From Chromatiales bacterium (GTDB lineage Bacteria > Pseudomonadota > Gammaproteobacteria > Chromatiales > Chromatiaceae): a stretch of 36,344 bases of DNA. Location of the stretch: NCBI GenBank assembly GCA_030145425.1, contig JAQYVO010000248.1, positions 1 through 36,344 of the forward strand, given 5' to 3'. The notes below the pieces were generated by a model. It was not told the DNA's origin, did not search any database, and worked only from the letters and a program-made list of their open reading frames with translations. Both the position numbers and the translations under genes were made by a program. Below are positions 7,366-14,747 of this stretch, piece after piece (positions within the stretch are counted from its first letter, which is position 1; each line of letters opens with the position of its first letter).

Positions 7366-7767
7366 TCACTGGAATTCATGGGCCAGGAACAGTTCCCTGA
7401 TCTCCCCGACAGCCTTTTCATCGGGGGGATAAAATGTTGCTGCGAAGATGATCGTCCCGTTCCTGGCCTGTCCACTGAACTTGGGGTTTTCCATCGAGTC
7501 GTTCAGATTTTTGATGGCACTGGCTTCGTCTCTGCACTTGAAAAATAAGAGGACACGGGTGCTGGTGTAGGCGGAAATTACATAAGTGGCCACGTATTCC
7601 CAGTCCTCGTTTTTGGGAAACGTGATCTCCACGGTACCCTTGACACCGTTTTGTTTGAGCACGTCGATGAAGGAACCTATCGTCGTGCTCTTGTAGGCAT
7701 TATCCTCGCCGCAGCCCAGCAGCAGGACCAGGGGCAGCAGAATAATCAGCAGACTCTTTTTAACCAA
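7366..7767 (-). CDS. Small lipoprotein of unknown function
   Basis: The 133-residue product has a lipoprotein signal with lipobox LLLGC (Cys19) followed by GEDNAY, so it should be lipidated; without an Asp at +2 the mature protein is likely sent to the outer membrane. The mature domain of about 115 residues has no motif I recognise. TTG at 7767 is the start, supported by GGAG 8 bases upstream and an in-frame stop just before it. It follows the pilin-like gene (7790-8242) by 22 bases in the same direction, so they probably form a two-gene unit. Confidence 0.72.
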   Translation of the reverse strand: MVKKSLLIILLPLVLLLGCGEDNAYKSTTIGSFIDVLKQNGVKGTVEITFPKNEDWEYVATYVISAYTSTRVLLFFKCRDEASAIKNLNDSMENPKFSGQARNGTIIFAATFYPPDEKAVGEIRELFLAHEFQ

Positions 7768-7789
7768 AATTCAATCTCCAGGCTGTCTG

Positions 7790-8242
7790 TTAGTTCGCGT
7801 CCGGTTCCGGAGATGGGGTTCCTGTCACGGGCGTGGGGGCATCAATGGATTGGAATTTTCCCGTGTCCGGATAATAGGCATAGTTGGTTCCGCTGGGTGC
7901 GGCGTATGCATTGTTACCGGTCTTGGACCAGCCGGCCACGGCGATGCCTCCTTCCAGGACATGGGAAAAAAACGGGTTTCGTATGCCCGTGTCTCCTATT
8001 TTCGCCTGGTCGAGGGACTTGGGATATAAAGGGTTTCTGCCGATGTCCCGGGACTCTTCGGCATAGTTGGCAAGGCTCTGCTTAATCGCCACGACGACAC
8101 CGGGCTCCATCGAGTCTTCCGTCATCTCGGATAGATCCAGATACTTGGTGATGGCGAGTATACTCACCAGGGCGGCAAGCGTGGCCATGAAGGCGATCTC
8201 GATGCGGCTGTATCCGGAGTGCGAGTGAATCAATCTTTTCAC
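7790..8242 (-). CDS. Type IV pilin/pseudopilin-like protein with unusual cleavage motif
   Basis: Starting at GTG 8242 the protein reads MKRLIHSHSG followed by YSRIEIAFMATLAALVSILA. That is a short basic leader ending in Gly, then a hydrophobic helix with Glu at position +5, the arrangement recognised by prepilin peptidase. The residue after the cleavage site is Tyr instead of the usual Phe/Met, and TL is replaced by SR. A longer frame to ATG 8305 would give a poor leader, so the GTG start is preferred. The C-terminal domain (about 110 residues) ends in a Pro/Thr-rich tail. It is next to a lipoprotein gene; no other pilus genes are nearby, so it may be a stand-alone minor-pilin-like protein. 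Function unknown. Confidence 0.68.
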   Translation of the reverse strand: MKRLIHSHSGYSRIEIAFMATLAALVSILAITKYLDLSEMTEDSMEPGVVVAIKQSLANYAEESRDIGRNPLYPKSLDQAKIGDTGIRNPFFSHVLEGGIAVAGWSKTGNNAYAAPSGTNYAYYPDTGKFQSIDAPTPVTGTPSPEPDAN

Positions 8243-8348
8243 CTGTATTAGTTTCCAGCGATTTTGTCCCGCGAAGCGATGACTCTTTATCAGTTCGCGC
8301 TTCACGTGTATTTTGTCGGGACGATCCTATTGTACAGTGCAATCGCCC

Positions 8349-9164
8349 ATGGTCAGACACATAATATTCTTGTTGTGTATTTTAACATTTACGGTATCCG
8401 CCGGTGAGATATCCAGGCCACCCGATTCACTGGCCAAATGGTACAAGCCCGGCAATAAACGTCAGGTCTGGCTGCACAATATGTTCAAGCTGCGCCGCGA
8501 GATGCAGGCGGTCACCGAATATCTGGCCATGGAGGACCAGCCCAGGCTGGAAAAATGGGCAGGGCGCCTGGAGGAACACTATCTCGAGATAGGCAATATG
8601 GTGCCCGAGTGGCAGGATGAACTGGAGGCGCCCGTCGCCCGGGAACTGGCCGAAGCCGCGGCTGCCGGTGATTACGAGCGGACGGCCAGGGCTGTGCGCA
8701 AGATCGGATTGAGCTGCAGATCCTGTCATCGTGACTATCGGGCGGTGGCGGCGGCGATTTATCGGGCGCCTGATTTCGGCAAGGTCACGGTGGAGGATTC
8801 CGAGACCCTGGAAATGGAATCAATGGAAGATGTCATGAACCGCCTTTCGCTTCTGGTCAATCGGATAAAGATCGCCAGCGAGGACGACAGAATGCCGGCT
8901 GCCGCCGATGCCCTGACCCAACTGGGACAGCGGCTTAACGACCTGGGAGCCAGTTGCGACAAATGTCACTCGGACGATATACCCAGAGAGCGCATTCTGG
9001 GCAGCGCCACCCGGTCCTCCATGGAACACATCAGACAGGGAATAGATCGGAATGACAAGAAATTCATAGGGCGCAATCTTGGTGAGCTGGCAGTGCAGGC
9101 CTGTGCCCGGTGTCACGGGGTTCACCGAACCCTGTCCGACCTGAAAAAGGTGATGCTGGATTAG
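8349..9164 (+). CDS. Secreted three-heme c-type cytochrome, c'-like
   Basis: A signal peptide (MVRHIIFLLCILTFTVSAG) precedes about 250 mostly helical residues with three CxxCH motifs at 123-127 (CRSCH), 203-207 (CDKCH) and 252-256 (CARCH). The first site, IGLSCRSCHRDYR, closely resembles the C-terminal heme site of cytochrome c' four-helix bundles (C-xx-CH-xx-YR). The next domain also ends in a CxxCH after long helices, so the protein may be tandem c'-like bundles plus a terminal heme. Cytochromes c' bind NO, which would suit this locus, but the assignment rests on motif resemblance only. ATG at 8349 is used because the signal peptide starts there. The stop overlaps the end of the convergent nuclease gene by 4 bases. 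It might instead be an electron carrier to NirS or NorSY. Confidence 0.78.
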   Translation: MVRHIIFLLCILTFTVSAGEISRPPDSLAKWYKPGNKRQVWLHNMFKLRREMQAVTEYLAMEDQPRLEKWAGRLEEHYLEIGNMVPEWQDELEAPVARELAEAAAAGDYERTARAVRKIGLSCRSCHRDYRAVAAAIYRAPDFGKVTVEDSETLEMESMEDVMNRLSLLVNRIKIASEDDRMPAAADALTQLGQRLNDLGASCDKCHSDDIPRERILGSATRSSMEHIRQGIDRNDKKFIGRNLGELAVQACARCHGVHRTLSDLKKVMLD

Positions 9165-9703
9165 CCGCCCCAGGCCCCGGCAGTCTCCGGGTATCTTCCC
9201 CAGAGTCCGCGGTTTTCCCTTTTCGCCGTCACCTCTGCCGCCTTCAAGCCATCCTTCAATGACTCGGGCAAGGGGTATCGCCCGAGCACGACGGCGTAGC
9301 CGTCCTCCACCATGGCCTGGTTGAGGGAGCGGGATTCCGCACCGAAGGCGATGACGATAAAGCGGCCATACTTGTCTCTGCGTAACTTACCATCGTCAAT
9401 GCGGATATAGTCTCCAGGCTTCACCAGTTGCTGGAGATGGGCCGCGGCGGCGTTGCCGATTTCCAGCAACTGTTTTTCCACAAGTCCAGTGCGCTGGACG
9501 TCCCGAACAAGCTTGGGATTGTCTGTGTTCTCCGGTGCGTCTATGCCCAGCAACTGGACGCGTTCGGGCTGACCGTTCATTTCCACCACCAGGGTGTCGC
9601 CGTCTTCAATCGCCTTTACCTGGTATCGGGTTTCTGCGGCGTTGGAGTGTCCAATGCCGGTCATAAGGGTTGTGAGTAGTAGAAGCAGGATTCGTGTGTT
9701 CAT
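9161..9703 (-). CDS. Secreted staphylococcal-nuclease-like (thermonuclease family) protein
   Basis: The 180-residue protein has a signal peptide (ends near HSNAA) and an SNase OB-fold domain. The catalytic pattern is present: IEDGDTLVV with the first Ca-binding Asp, RVQLLGIDAPE with Arg, Asp and the general-base-type Glu, and DKYGRFIVIAF with the second Arg. C-terminal EVTAKRENRGLW is typical of bacterial secreted members. It should cleave DNA/RNA with Ca2+ in the periplasm or medium. It converges with the cytochrome gene (4-base overlap). There is no obvious link with denitrification. Confidence 0.9.
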   Translation of the reverse strand: MNTRILLLLLTTLMTGIGHSNAAETRYQVKAIEDGDTLVVEMNGQPERVQLLGIDAPENTDNPKLVRDVQRTGLVEKQLLEIGNAAAAHLQQLVKPGDYIRIDDGKLRRDKYGRFIVIAFGAESRSLNQAMVEDGYAVVLGRYPLPESLKDGLKAAEVTAKRENRGLWGRYPETAGAWGG

Positions 9704-9965
9704 GGCTTTTGCTGGATGAAGAAAGAAATATTGAACCGCAGAGACGTAAACATGCAGATTTTTTTGTTGCCTCAGACTGTGGCTATTCCCCTGATCAAGT
9801 GGGTAGATTACCGTTGTAGGGCCGAATTCATTCGGCCAATAGCCGGTTGATTTAAACCAAGCATCGGTCGAATGAATTCGACCCTACAGTTTTACCGAAA
9901 GATGGAATACATTTTAACTGCGTCCTGCAGCCGGACATGGGGCTACGTCTACCCAAACCGGCCGC
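9704..9965. other. Intergenic region between nirN and the nuclease gene
   Basis: The region downstream of nirN contains no coding frame with support. Its middle holds the inverted repeat pair described at 9816-9887. No U-tract terminator is evident for the nir operon. Confidence 0.5.
9816..9887. repeat. Inverted pair of GTAGGGCCGAATTC-type palindromes
   Basis: A left unit, GTAGGGCCGAATTCATTCGG (9816 onward), and a right unit ending GAATTCGACCCTAC (9887) are inverted relative to each other and each is itself palindromic around GAATTC or its variant. They lie just downstream of nirN and could fold as one long hairpin, possibly ending or protecting the nir transcript. Confidence 0.7.
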
Positions 9966-11570
9966 TCAGTGACTGGTCCCCGCAGACCGGGTTAGTTTGT
10001 TGTGCACGTTGTACTTGCCGGAGGGCTTCTTCATCGGCAGGCGTTTTACCTCTTTCAGGGTCTTTGCGTCATAGATGACCAGGGCACCGTCCATATCCCA
10101 GATGCTCACCAGGGCGTAGTCTCCGTTCTTGGTGAACTCCACATGGGCAGAGGTCTTTCCGGGCGCGGGGCGAAGGGTCTTGACGATTTCCAGGGTTTGC
10201 TTGTCAATAACATGCATAAGGTCGCGGTTGGGGCCGAAAAACACATCGACCCAGGCATAAGGGCTGTTCTCGTGACTGCGCATGAAAAAGCCGGGGCCTT
10301 GGGTCGGGATGCGCTTGATGACTTCCCAGGTTTGTGTATCGACGACGGTCACCTCCGGCTTACGGATATTGGGCGTGGCCAGTACCGTGCGGCCCTGGTG
10401 CTTCCAGGTGATGGCCGAGCTGAGATGGGGCATGCCCGGCAGGTTCACCCGGGCAACGGAACGCTTCAGATCCAGGTCTACCACCTGGCCCGTGACCGTG
10501 CCCGATTCGTCCGACAGTCCCCGTGAGGTGCCTATGACCTGGTCGTACGCCTGTGTCAGGAAAAAGTCGTCCAGGTAACCCTTGACCTCGATGCGGCGCA
10601 CCGGGAATGGCTCCTCTTTGTGTGCGTCCCCCGAATCCTTCCGGTAGTCGTGGACCCAGCCGGAAAACCCAACCGGCGGTTCGTCGGCATAGTTGATCTC
10701 CCACACCTCCGGTATATCCTTCAGGGCCGCAACGAAGCTTTCCCTGGGATCAGCCGTATAGACTGCACTCACCCTCGAGCTGACCCCATTAAGTCCTGTT
10801 GCATGGATGACTTTCAGGGGTGAAAGATCGGAGGCGTCCAGGACCACCAGGGTATGGGGCAGGTAATTGGCCACGATGACATATCGGCCGTCGTGGGAGA
10901 CCGCCAGGTTGCGGGTGTTGATGCCCGCCCGGATCTCGGCGGTGTACTTCAGATTGAAGACATCGAACTTGCTGATCCAACCGTCCCGTGAAGCGAAATA
11001 GATGTAGCGGCCCTTGTCCGCCCATTTGGGTCCGCCATGCAGGGCGAATCGGGTCGGCAGCCTGTGGATGGGCTCGAAGCTGTCGCCGTTGAGCAGGGTG
11101 GCGTGGTGATCCCCCAGTTCCACCACCATGAACAGGTTGTCGATGTCCGCATCGAACAGCGGCTTGTCGGGCAACTCCCCGGTTTTGTGATGGATCAGCT
11201 GACTTGCCCTGATCTCCTGCATACCCCATTCAGGGACACTATCAAGAGGTGTGTAAACCAGCTCTACCAGTGCCTCAATCTGTTTCTTGCTCAACAGATC
11301 CTTGAAAGGTGGCATCTGGACCGCAGGTCGGCTGTTCTGTATAACCCGGAACGCCTCCTTCTTGCGCAGCCGTCTGAGATTCTCCGGCAACAGGGCCGGT
11401 CCTATGGCGCCCAGGCGCTCTGCACCGTGACACTCCGCGCAGAATTGCTTGTAAAGGGGTTCGGCATCGATGGTGTCGGCGGGTAATGGGCCAGCAAAAA
11501 ATAACATCGACAAAAGGGCGCCGAGGATCGGCAGATGATTCGCGGAGGATAAGGTACGAACGGCGGTCAT
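9966..11570 (-). CDS. nirN: NirN: cytochrome c / d1-type beta-propeller, d1-heme maturation
   Basis: NirN is a periplasmic homologue of cytochrome cd1 that carries out the last step of heme d1 synthesis (dihydro-d1 dehydrogenation) and hands the cofactor on. After the signal peptide (to about residue 31) there is one cytochrome c domain with CAECH (44-48), followed by an eight-bladed d1 propeller. The two distal His that define NirS (HDG and PHPG) are not both kept: the corresponding region reads GYLDDFF, and GMPHLSS supplies another His. This separates it from NirS. ATG at 11570 is chosen, 10 bases after the nirJ stop; the open frame extends upstream only within nirJ. It is the last gene of the nir operon. 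Confidence 0.88.
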   Translation of the reverse strand: MTAVRTLSSANHLPILGALLSMLFFAGPLPADTIDAEPLYKQFCAECHGAERLGAIGPALLPENLRRLRKKEAFRVIQNSRPAVQMPPFKDLLSKKQIEALVELVYTPLDSVPEWGMQEIRASQLIHHKTGELPDKPLFDADIDNLFMVVELGDHHATLLNGDSFEPIHRLPTRFALHGGPKWADKGRYIYFASRDGWISKFDVFNLKYTAEIRAGINTRNLAVSHDGRYVIVANYLPHTLVVLDASDLSPLKVIHATGLNGVSSRVSAVYTADPRESFVAALKDIPEVWEINYADEPPVGFSGWVHDYRKDSGDAHKEEPFPVRRIEVKGYLDDFFLTQAYDQVIGTSRGLSDESGTVTGQVVDLDLKRSVARVNLPGMPHLSSAITWKHQGRTVLATPNIRKPEVTVVDTQTWEVIKRIPTQGPGFFMRSHENSPYAWVDVFFGPNRDLMHVIDKQTLEIVKTLRPAPGKTSAHVEFTKNGDYALVSIWDMDGALVIYDAKTLKEVKRLPMKKPSGKYNVHNKLTRSAGTSH

Positions 11571-11580
11571 TGGATCGGGA

Positions 11581-12765
11581 TCAGGAAACGGATGTGGGAA
11601 GATCATCCGGCAGACCCTGTTCCAGTTCAATGCCGATCTCCTCATTCGACAGATAGCATGCGGGGTCTTCGGACCAGGGGTCACCCGTGAGCTGCATGGC
11701 ACGGACCCGGGTGTTGCCGCCGCAGATGTCGAAATGCGCACACTGGCCGCAGCGTCCGCCAACCTTGCGGGGCTGTGCCTTGAGACCGGCCATGATGGGG
11801 TCTGAGGTGTCCTGCCATATCTCCGAGAAAGGCCGTTCCTTCACATTGCCCAGGTCGTAGTTCCACCACATGGTGTCCGGGTGCACATTACCCTGGTTGT
11901 CGATGTTGGATATGTTCACGCCGGAACTGTTGCCGCCCCACTGAACCAGACGGGCGCGCATATCTTCGGCATGTTCCGGAAAATGCTTCTCCACCCAGTG
12001 CAGCATGTATACGCCGTCGGCATCGTTGTTTCCTGTAACGAACTCGGTTCCGCGGCCGCTGCGTGCATCCGCCAGGGCGCGTTCGAACAGCAGGTCCATC
12101 GCCCACCGGGTGGTATTGAGGAATACATCGTCCTTGCGGTTCTTGTTGCCGCGCCCCGCATAATTGAGGTGAGAGAAGTAGAACTTGTCGATGCGTTCAT
12201 CGTCCATGAGATCCAGCAGCTGGGGCAGTTCATGGGCATTGTCGCGGGTCATGGTAAAGCGCAGGCCCACCTTGATACCGCGGTCGCGGCAAAGGCGAAG
12301 CCCTCGCATGGAGGCGTCGAAGGCGCCCTCCTTGCGGCGAAACCGGTCATGGGTCCCGGCGATGCCGTCGATGCTGATGCCCAGGTAGTCGAAGCCCACG
12401 GACGTGATCTTTTCGATATTTGAGTCGTCGATCAGGGTGCCATTGGTGGACAGGGCCGTGTAGAAGCCCATGGCCTTGGCACGCTCGGCGACCTCGAATA
12501 TGTCCGTGCGCAGCAGGGGTTCACCGCCGGACAGGATGAGCACGGGTACACGAAAACCCTTGAGGTCGTCCATTACCCCGAATACCTGTTCGGTACTCAG
12601 TTCGTTGGGAAAGTCGGTGTCCGCCGAGATCGAATAGCAGTGTTTGCAGGTGAGGTTGCAGCGACGGATCAGGTTCCAGATCACCACCGGACCAGGCGGA
12701 TTACGCTTCGGCCCCAGGGGCTGGGGATCCAGGATATGCTGCATGAATTGAGAGATTCTAAACAT
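11581..12765 (-). CDS. nirJ: NirJ: radical SAM enzyme of heme d1 biosynthesis
   Basis: NirJ removes the propionate side chains of 12,18-didecarboxysiroheme on the way to heme d1. The 394-residue protein has the radical SAM cluster motif CNLTCKHC (C36, C40, C43), the SAM-binding LSGGEPLLR stretch, and a C-terminal SPASM-like Cys cluster including CGQCAHFDICGGN and a later Cys near ACYLSNEE for auxiliary Fe-S. Length and both cluster regions match the NirJ family. It sits between nirH and nirN with short gaps (20 and 10 bases), the conserved order of nir operons. Related heme enzymes (AhbC/AhbD) are alternatives on sequence alone, but context decides. Confidence 0.93.
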   Translation of the reverse strand: MFRISQFMQHILDPQPLGPKRNPPGPVVIWNLIRRCNLTCKHCYSISADTDFPNELSTEQVFGVMDDLKGFRVPVLILSGGEPLLRTDIFEVAERAKAMGFYTALSTNGTLIDDSNIEKITSVGFDYLGISIDGIAGTHDRFRRKEGAFDASMRGLRLCRDRGIKVGLRFTMTRDNAHELPQLLDLMDDERIDKFYFSHLNYAGRGNKNRKDDVFLNTTRWAMDLLFERALADARSGRGTEFVTGNNDADGVYMLHWVEKHFPEHAEDMRARLVQWGGNSSGVNISNIDNQGNVHPDTMWWNYDLGNVKERPFSEIWQDTSDPIMAGLKAQPRKVGGRCGQCAHFDICGGNTRVRAMQLTGDPWSEDPACYLSNEEIGIELEQGLPDDLPTSVS

Positions 12766-12785
12766 GGGTGCAGCCTGGTTGATTA

Positions 12786-13301
12786 TCAGTCTTTGCCCGG
12801 GATCCTGAGACCGGTCTTTTTCAGGATCCGGGTGCTGAATAGCACCTCGTGGGCCCGGTTGTCGTCTCCAAGCATATCAGCGATTGCCTTCACTTTTTCC
12901 ATAACTTCCGAGCGGTCTTTTCCATGTACCATGGCAAACAGGTTATAGCGCCAATCCGGCAGATGCCTCGGACGCCGGTAGGCATGGCTGACGAAGTCCA
13001 GATCGCCAATGACCCGGCCATGTGTCCGCACTTTTTCATCCGGCACGTCCCACACGCTCATCCCGTTGCCCCGAAAACCCAGGGTGTAATGATTGGGCAC
13101 TGCACCGATGCGTCTTATGACCCCGGCATCCAACATTGTCTGCAGGCGTTTCATGACCTCCCGTGCCGTCGATTCCACCTCGGCGGCAATCTGCCGGTAG
13201 GGTTCTGGCACCAGGGGCAGCCCGCCCTGGGTCGCAACGACAATGCGCCGGTCCAGTTCATCGAGTTGGATGGGCTCCGGCTTGCGCAAAGGTTCTTTCA
13301 T
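12786..13301 (-). CDS. nirH: NirH: siroheme decarboxylase subunit (AsnC/Lrp-like fold)
   Basis: One of four paralogous NirD/L/G/H proteins that decarboxylate siroheme to 12,18-didecarboxysiroheme. It has an N-terminal winged helix (LDELDRRIVVATQGGLPL, then a helix-turn-helix) and a C-terminal RAM-like domain with RPRHLPDWRYNLFAMVHGKDR; the H-x-P-D-W-x-Y-N-L-F segment is typical of the NirH/NirL type. It overlaps the nirG stop by 4 bases (ATGA), implying translational coupling. The DNA-binding-like fold is a family relic; these proteins are enzymes, not regulators. Assignment as H rather than L relies on gene order and similarity pattern. Confidence 0.87.
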   Translation of the reverse strand: MKEPLRKPEPIQLDELDRRIVVATQGGLPLVPEPYRQIAAEVESTAREVMKRLQTMLDAGVIRRIGAVPNHYTLGFRGNGMSVWDVPDEKVRTHGRVIGDLDFVSHAYRRPRHLPDWRYNLFAMVHGKDRSEVMEKVKAIADMLGDDNRAHEVLFSTRILKKTGLRIPGKD

Positions 13302-13741
13302 ACCTCGAACTTCAATCCCACGAAAAACTCTTCCTGCTTGGGCATATCATAGACCGGGTAGCCCGTGGTCCGTGCGATCTCGCCCAGTACCTCTCCCATG
13401 CGCTTCGGTGTCTCGGTGGCCAGAACGAACCACATGTTCAGGCGATGGTCCCGGGCATAGTTGTGGGCCACCTCCGGAAATCGGTTGACCTGTTCGGCGA
13501 CCCGCTCGAATTCCCCGTCAGGGATGCTCATGGCGCAGAGACTCAGACCCCCGCCCATACGCTCTGCATGATACATGGGCCCGAAACGGGACAGCTGCTT
13601 GGCGCCGAGCATGGCATCAATGCGGCCGATCAGGTCGTCTTCGGTTATTTCCAGTTGTTTGGCCACCGTCAGATAGGGCCGATCGCAGATGGGAAAACCT
13701 TCCTGGAGCCGGTTTATGATGGCCCGGTCAACGGCATCCAT
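13298..13741 (-). CDS. nirG: NirG: siroheme decarboxylase subunit
   Basis: A 147-residue AsnC/Lrp-like paralogue of the NirD type, with MDAVDRAIINRLQEGFP at the start and the motif VAHNYARDHRLNMWFVLATE near residues 88-107, matching the N-H-N-Y-x-R-x-x-R-x-N-x-W-F pattern shared with NirD. NirD/G-type and H/L-type chains pair in the decarboxylase. ATG at 13741 lies 8 bases after the nirL stop; the frame is open further upstream but only inside nirL. A 4-base overlap links it to nirH. Confidence 0.87.
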   Translation of the reverse strand: MDAVDRAIINRLQEGFPICDRPYLTVAKQLEITEDDLIGRIDAMLGAKQLSRFGPMYHAERMGGGLSLCAMSIPDGEFERVAEQVNRFPEVAHNYARDHRLNMWFVLATETPKRMGEVLGEIARTTGYPVYDMPKQEEFFVGLKFEV

Positions 13742-13749
13742 TGGCAGAT

Positions 13750-14226
13750 TCAAAGATACCTGGCGCCACGCTGCTTGAAGCGCCGGCCGCTGAACAATAC
13801 CTTGTGGGGGATATCCGCCAAGTCCTCCGACTCGACAATGGCATCGATGATCTGCAGTACCCGCTCCCGCTTCTGTCCATGGATCATGCAGAACAGGTTG
13901 TAGGGCCAATCGGGCAGACGCCGTGGCCGCTGATAACACAGGGTGACGTAGTCCTGGCTGCCGAGCAGTTCGCCGATCTCGTCCAGGCGCTCATCGGGCA
14001 CATCCCAGACCACCATAGCGTTGGCGGTGTAGCCAAGTTCGTGGTGGCGCACCACGATCCCCATGCGCTTGATGACGCCGCCGGCCTGCAGGCTGCCGAT
14101 GCGTTGAATGACCTTCTGTTCGCTCAGGCCGACCCGTTCACCGATTTCCGCATAAGGGTGGCTTGCCAGGGGCAGCCCACTCTGGATCTCGGCGATCAGT
14201 TCCTTGTCCTGTTTACTCAGCACCAA
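13750..14226 (-). CDS. nirL: NirL: siroheme decarboxylase subunit
   Basis: A 158-residue H/L-type paralogue: winged-helix N-terminus (KQDKELIAEIQSGLPLASHP) and C-terminal domain with YQRPRRLPDWPYNLFCMIHG, the same motif as in NirH. It begins inside the end of nirD (10-base overlap) and ends 8 bases before nirG, so nirDLGH is a tightly packed block. Together the four encode the siroheme-to-didecarboxysiroheme step, which requires siroheme from a SUMT/CysG-type route not encoded in this window. Confidence 0.88.
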   Translation of the reverse strand: MVLSKQDKELIAEIQSGLPLASHPYAEIGERVGLSEQKVIQRIGSLQAGGVIKRMGIVVRHHELGYTANAMVVWDVPDERLDEIGELLGSQDYVTLCYQRPRRLPDWPYNLFCMIHGQKRERVLQIIDAIVESEDLADIPHKVLFSGRRFKQRGARYL

Positions 14227-14729
14227 AGCGGGAACCCCAGGTCGATGTGGTAGGGTTTTTCCATGGGCAGATTAAGCACGGGAAAACCGGTTTTCTCTTC
14301 CATATCAGCCAACACGGCATCCAGATGCGCCTGGTCCGGCGCTGTTACCACGAACCAGAGGTTGAATCTGTTCTCGCGTTCGTAGTTGTGGTTGACTTCG
14401 GAGTAGCGGTTGATGACATGCGCCACGGCTTCCAGCCGGTCTTCGGGGATGGCCATGGCCGCCAGGGTGCTGGCGCCGATTCGCTGGGGTTTGATCACCG
14501 GACCCACGCGGCTGATCACCCCCTGTTTCTGCAGCCGCTCCAGGATCTGCAGGACCAGTGCCTCGCTGGTTCCCAGGGAATTGGCCATGTCGGCAAAGGG
14601 AGTAGGGGAGAGCGGCAGCCCTTTCTGGAATTCATTGAGCAGTCTTTTCTCCAGATCGTTCAAACGTATCTCCGGCTTGGTTTCCCTGATATCGGGATTC
14701 TGCCCTAATTTGTGTGCGGGGGTCGACAT
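14217..14729 (-). CDS. nirD: NirD: siroheme decarboxylase subunit
   Basis: A 170-residue D/G-type paralogue with a 20-residue N-terminal extension before the winged helix (LNDLEKRLLNEFQKGLPLSP). The diagnostic stretch VNHNYERENRFNLWFVVTAP is near residues 111-130. Some organisms carry fused NirDL; here D and L are separate but overlap by 10 bases. It follows nirF by 18 bases. Confidence 0.88.
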   Translation of the reverse strand: MSTPAHKLGQNPDIRETKPEIRLNDLEKRLLNEFQKGLPLSPTPFADMANSLGTSEALVLQILERLQKQGVISRVGPVIKPQRIGASTLAAMAIPEDRLEAVAHVINRYSEVNHNYERENRFNLWFVVTAPDQAHLDAVLADMEEKTGFPVLNLPMEKPYHIDLGFPLWC

Positions 14730-14747
14730 GCAGCTAGGGCCTAGGCC

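Noticed and set aside
9966-11762. Longer start for nirN at 11762
   Set aside because: The extra 64 codons overlap nirJ and read as low-complexity non-conserved sequence; the signal peptide begins after ATG 11570.
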